The notes under the pieces are model-generated. The model saw only the letters and a program-made list of their open reading frames with translations. It was not told where the DNA came from and made no database searches. The translations under genes were made by a program, and so were the position numbers. Below are positions 39,008 through 40,938 of a DNA stretch of 40,938 nucleotides, piece by piece; positions within the stretch are counted from its first letter, which is position 1, and each line of letters starts with the position of its first letter. This DNA is from an uncultured Bacteroides sp. (GTDB lineage: Bacteria; Bacteroidota; Bacteroidia; Bacteroidales; Bacteroidaceae), in the NCBI GenBank assembly GCA_949296855.1, contig CASFRN010000067.1, forward strand, positions 1 through 40,938, written 5' to 3'.

Positions 39008-39871
39008 ATGGATGATATTGTAATACCTTACTGCGTTCCGGAACAAGAAGAACATTCGTTTTTCTTCATTGACCAACGCATCAAGATAGAACTCGAAGCT
39101 AAATTGCACCGGCACGAGGCGTGGGAGTTGTATTATGTCGTACACGGTTACGGAAACCGAATGGCGGGCGATACCCTTCAGCCCTTTACTGCCGGCGATG
39201 TTGCCTTATTGCCTCCGTCCATGCCTCATCGCTGGATTTACGAGCCTGAGTCAGCGGATGCGGACGGTTGTATCCGCTACTTGATGGTTGCCTTCAGTCC
39301 CGATTTGATACAACGGTGCATCAGTGTGTTTCCCGAAGTGAGGAACAGGCTTTCTGGTATGGCGTTTCCTGCAAATGCGATGACGTTCGGTTCCCGGAGT
39401 TCTGCCATTATCCGCAAAGCCATGTTTGATATGAATGGCATGGACGAGTTGGGGCGTTTATGCGAAATGCTGCGTCTGCTTCCTTTCATCTTTACGACCT
39501 CCGACTATTCTTTTGCCGGAAAACCTATGCGCATAGAGCGGGACGTGCGCCGGATGCTGCACATCAACACTTATGTAATGGCACATTATGTGCATCCCAT
39601 TGCGTTGGACGACATTGCCGCCGAGGTCGGAATGAACCGTTCGGCTTTCTGTTCCTACTTCAAGCAGAAAAAAGGGATGACCTTCTCGCAATTTGTTACT
39701 CAATATCGGCTGAACACGGCTTGTGAGCTATTGAAACATTCACAAAAGTCGGTGTCCGAAATATGCTATCTTGTAGGCTTTAATGATGTGCCGCATTTCG
39801 TGCGGGTATTTACAAAGGAAAAAGGAATGCCACCGGGGAAGTTCCGAAAGGTACATACTGCCATCAAATAG
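39008..39871 (+). CDS. AraC-family transcriptional regulator
   Basis: A 287-aa protein with an N-terminal cupin (LHRHEAWELYYVVHGYGNRM, FTAGDVALLPPSMPHRWIY) and a C-terminal double helix-turn-helix (about 185-285; IALDDIAAEVGMNRSAFCSYFKQKKGMTFSQFVTQYRLN and VSEICYLVGFNDVPHFVRVFTKEKGMPPGKFRK). The cupin has HRHE-type residues near 37-40. It is divergent from the nitroreductase and followed by a CMD gene and a flavodoxin, a set that suggests control of a redox or oxidative-stress response; the ligand is unknown. Confidence 0.92.
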   Translation: MDDIVIPYCVPEQEEHSFFFIDQRIKIELEAKLHRHEAWELYYVVHGYGNRMAGDTLQPFTAGDVALLPPSMPHRWIYEPESADADGCIRYLMVAFSPDLIQRCISVFPEVRNRLSGMAFPANAMTFGSRSSAIIRKAMFDMNGMDELGRLCEMLRLLPFIFTTSDYSFAGKPMRIERDVRRMLHINTYVMAHYVHPIALDDIAAEVGMNRSAFCSYFKQKKGMTFSQFVTQYRLNTACELLKHSQKSVSEICYLVGFNDVPHFVRVFTKEKGMPPGKFRKVHTAIK

Positions 39872-39937
39872 CAACAAATCCGTAAAAATGGTACGCTTTC
39901 CCCATTTATGGTTACAACGTTCTTCCTTGTTCCAGTG

Positions 39938-39945
39938 TAACTTTG
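39938..39945 (+). promoter_or_regulatory. -7 element of the CMD-flavodoxin unit
   Basis: TAACTTTG lies 22 nt before the ATG at 39968. No -33 TTTG is present at the right distance, which would fit an activator-dependent promoter. Confidence 0.5.
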
Positions 39946-39967
39946 TATCGGACAAAAGAGAATAACC

Positions 39968-40798
39968 ATGAGGAAAGCAATCGTAATAATCGCTCTCGCA
40001 CTGGCAGGAAGCCTGTCCGCGACGGCACAAACAACAGACAATATGAATAGAATCGAAGTATGCAAGCAGAATTATCACACCCTGTTCGGCGGTGAAGCCC
40101 TGACCGGACAGGGCACAGACCCGGAAATGATGGACATCCTCCAGAAGTTCATCTTTGGTGAAGTATTCCAGACGGGCAACCTTACGCTGAAACAGCGCGA
40201 AATGATTACCTGCATCACCCTTGCTACGATGCAGACGCTCCCGCAACTGAAAGCCCATGCAGGTGCGGCACTCAATGTGGGCGTCACCCCGGAGGAACTG
40301 CGCGAGGTGATGTATCTTACCGCCCCGTTCATCGGCTTTCCCAAGATGCTGAATGCCGTGGGCGCGGTGAACGAGGTGTTCAAGGAGCGTGGCATCTCCC
40401 TGCCTTTGGAAAAGCAAGGCACGGTAACAGAAGAAACACGCCACGAGACGGGCAAAGCCATTCAGGACAAGCTCTATCCCGGCGGCATCGCCTCGGTGAT
40501 GGAAGGCGTGCCCGGCAACATGGGCAAGGACGTGGAGCAGTTTCTCACGGACTATTTCTTCGGCGAGATATACAGCCGCGGCGCACTCGACTTGCCAACG
40601 CGCGAGTTGTTGGGCTATTGCGTATTGACCACCTTGGAAGCCGAGAGCCAGCTCCATTCGCACTATCACGGAAACATCAACGCCGGCAACTCGCCCGAAA
40701 CATTGACCGCTGCCGTCATCCAGTGCCTGCCCTACATCGGCTTCCCTGCCGCTATCAAGGCATTGCGCATCATCAAAGAGGAATATGCCATAAAATAA
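39968..40798 (+). CDS. secreted double carboxymuconolactone-decarboxylase-domain protein
   Basis: A 276-aa protein with a signal peptide (MRKAIVIIALALAGSLSATAQ) and two CMD/AhpD-like domains: about 45-130 (LTLKQREMITCITLATMQTLPQLKAHAGAALNVG) and about 180-270 (LDLPTRELLGYCVLTTLEAESQLHSHYHGNINAG). The AhpD CxxC pair is absent. Proteins of this group are linked to peroxide or quinone chemistry in Bacteroides loci. GC is clearly higher than in the rest of the window, suggesting a different origin. The next gene begins 7 nt downstream, so they are co-transcribed. Confidence 0.85.
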   Translation: MRKAIVIIALALAGSLSATAQTTDNMNRIEVCKQNYHTLFGGEALTGQGTDPEMMDILQKFIFGEVFQTGNLTLKQREMITCITLATMQTLPQLKAHAGAALNVGVTPEELREVMYLTAPFIGFPKMLNAVGAVNEVFKERGISLPLEKQGTVTEETRHETGKAIQDKLYPGGIASVMEGVPGNMGKDVEQFLTDYFFGEIYSRGALDLPTRELLGYCVLTTLEAESQLHSHYHGNINAGNSPETLTAAVIQCLPYIGFPAAIKALRIIKEEYAIK

Positions 40799-40805
40799 CT
40801 GATTT

Positions 40806-40938
40806 ATGAACAAGATTATGTTGACATTGGCAGCGGTAATGACCATGAGCTTTGCCGCCTGCGCCCAAAACAAAGGAGAAAAGAATATGCAAACCGAAAA
40901 CAAACCGTTGGTCGTGTATTTTTCCGCCACCGGCACGA
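40806..40938 (+). CDS. flavodoxin-like lipoprotein, truncated by window end
   Basis: Only the first 44 codons are present. MNKIMLTLAAVMTMSFAAC has a lipobox ending at Cys19, followed by a polar linker and KPLVVYFSATGT, the start of a flavodoxin FMN phosphate loop. An exported flavodoxin-like protein is a common partner of the CMD and nitroreductase genes in Bacteroidales. The 3' end lies outside the window. Confidence 0.75.
   Translation, partial: MNKIMLTLAAVMTMSFAACAQNKGEKNMQTENKPLVVYFSATGT

Noticed and set aside
39740-40936. A 398-codon minus-strand open frame opposite the AraC 3' end and the CMD gene
   Set aside because: It is antisense to clear CMD repeats and an AraC domain, and shows no family motif.
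1-40938. tRNA, rRNA or known riboswitch genes
   Set aside because: No tRNA arm or rRNA core motif was recognised by eye on either strand; a tRNA or covariance-model scan would settle this.

Overview
The window comes from a Bacteroidales genome, most likely Bacteroides or Phocaeicola in the Bacteroidaceae. Evidence: many starts are preceded by the Bacteroides -7 element TAnnTTTG, often with a TTTG-like -33 element 19-20 bp upstream, and Shine-Dalgarno sites are absent. The gene content also fits: cydAB with a DUF4492 partner, an rseC-rnfBCDGEA operon, fused feoAB with a Cys-rich partner, DUF3244 and DUF1735-GH18 proteins, and nrdDG. I cannot fix the species. No rRNA, tRNA, IS element or CRISPR array was seen.

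Layout. 1-3172 (minus): cytochrome bd oxidase. 3322-8077 (plus): a TolC/MacA/MacB-type efflux operon, followed by a terminator and a LytS/LytR-type two-component pair (8238-10038). 10098-12122: a probable small RNA, a PAS-like/LuxR regulator, a DUF1349 lipoprotein and a 36-aa lipoprotein. 12159-14636 (minus): glf and tilS. 14896-17564 (plus): feoAB and its Cys-rich membrane partner. 17669-18853: a solitary DUF1016 PD-(D/E)XK nuclease gene whose 3' end duplicates the 3' end of the Feo partner. 18938-23710: a lower-GC group with a membrane TPR/HTH protein, small secreted proteins and two outer-membrane barrels. 23898-29468 (minus): the RNF operon led by rseC. 29795-30631 (minus): a lipoprotein. 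30784-35651 (plus): cca, nrdD, nrdG. 35863-36220: a probable noncoding transcript with nine GGT-type motifs. 36365-37813 (minus): a GH18 enzyme. 38051-40938: an AraC remnant, a nitroreductase, a divergent AraC regulator, a secreted double-CMD protein and the start of a flavodoxin.

How the genes work together. Much of the window is core anaerobic and nanaerobic energy and redox metabolism: bd oxidase, RNF, Fe(II) uptake and anaerobic ribonucleotide reduction. tRNA maturation (tilS, cca), envelope work (efflux, glf, lipoproteins, barrels) and a small redox/stress locus at the right edge complete it.

Most unusual observations. (1) Intergenic micro-arrays with different sequences share a 22-bp period (A 61-142, B 14721-14820, C 29659-29720, D 23730-23789); in A, C and D the dyad centres lie exactly 22 bp apart. 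(2) The nuclease gene is bracketed by a 41-bp direct repeat (37/41 identical) that rebuilds the host gene's C-terminus in frame, and weaker similarity continues to the promoters. (3) Two noncoding transcription units each have a promoter, internal repeats and an intrinsic terminator. (4) A 14-bp-period AT-rich repeat family lies in spacers inside three operons. (5) tilS appears to have a nearly leaderless mRNA.
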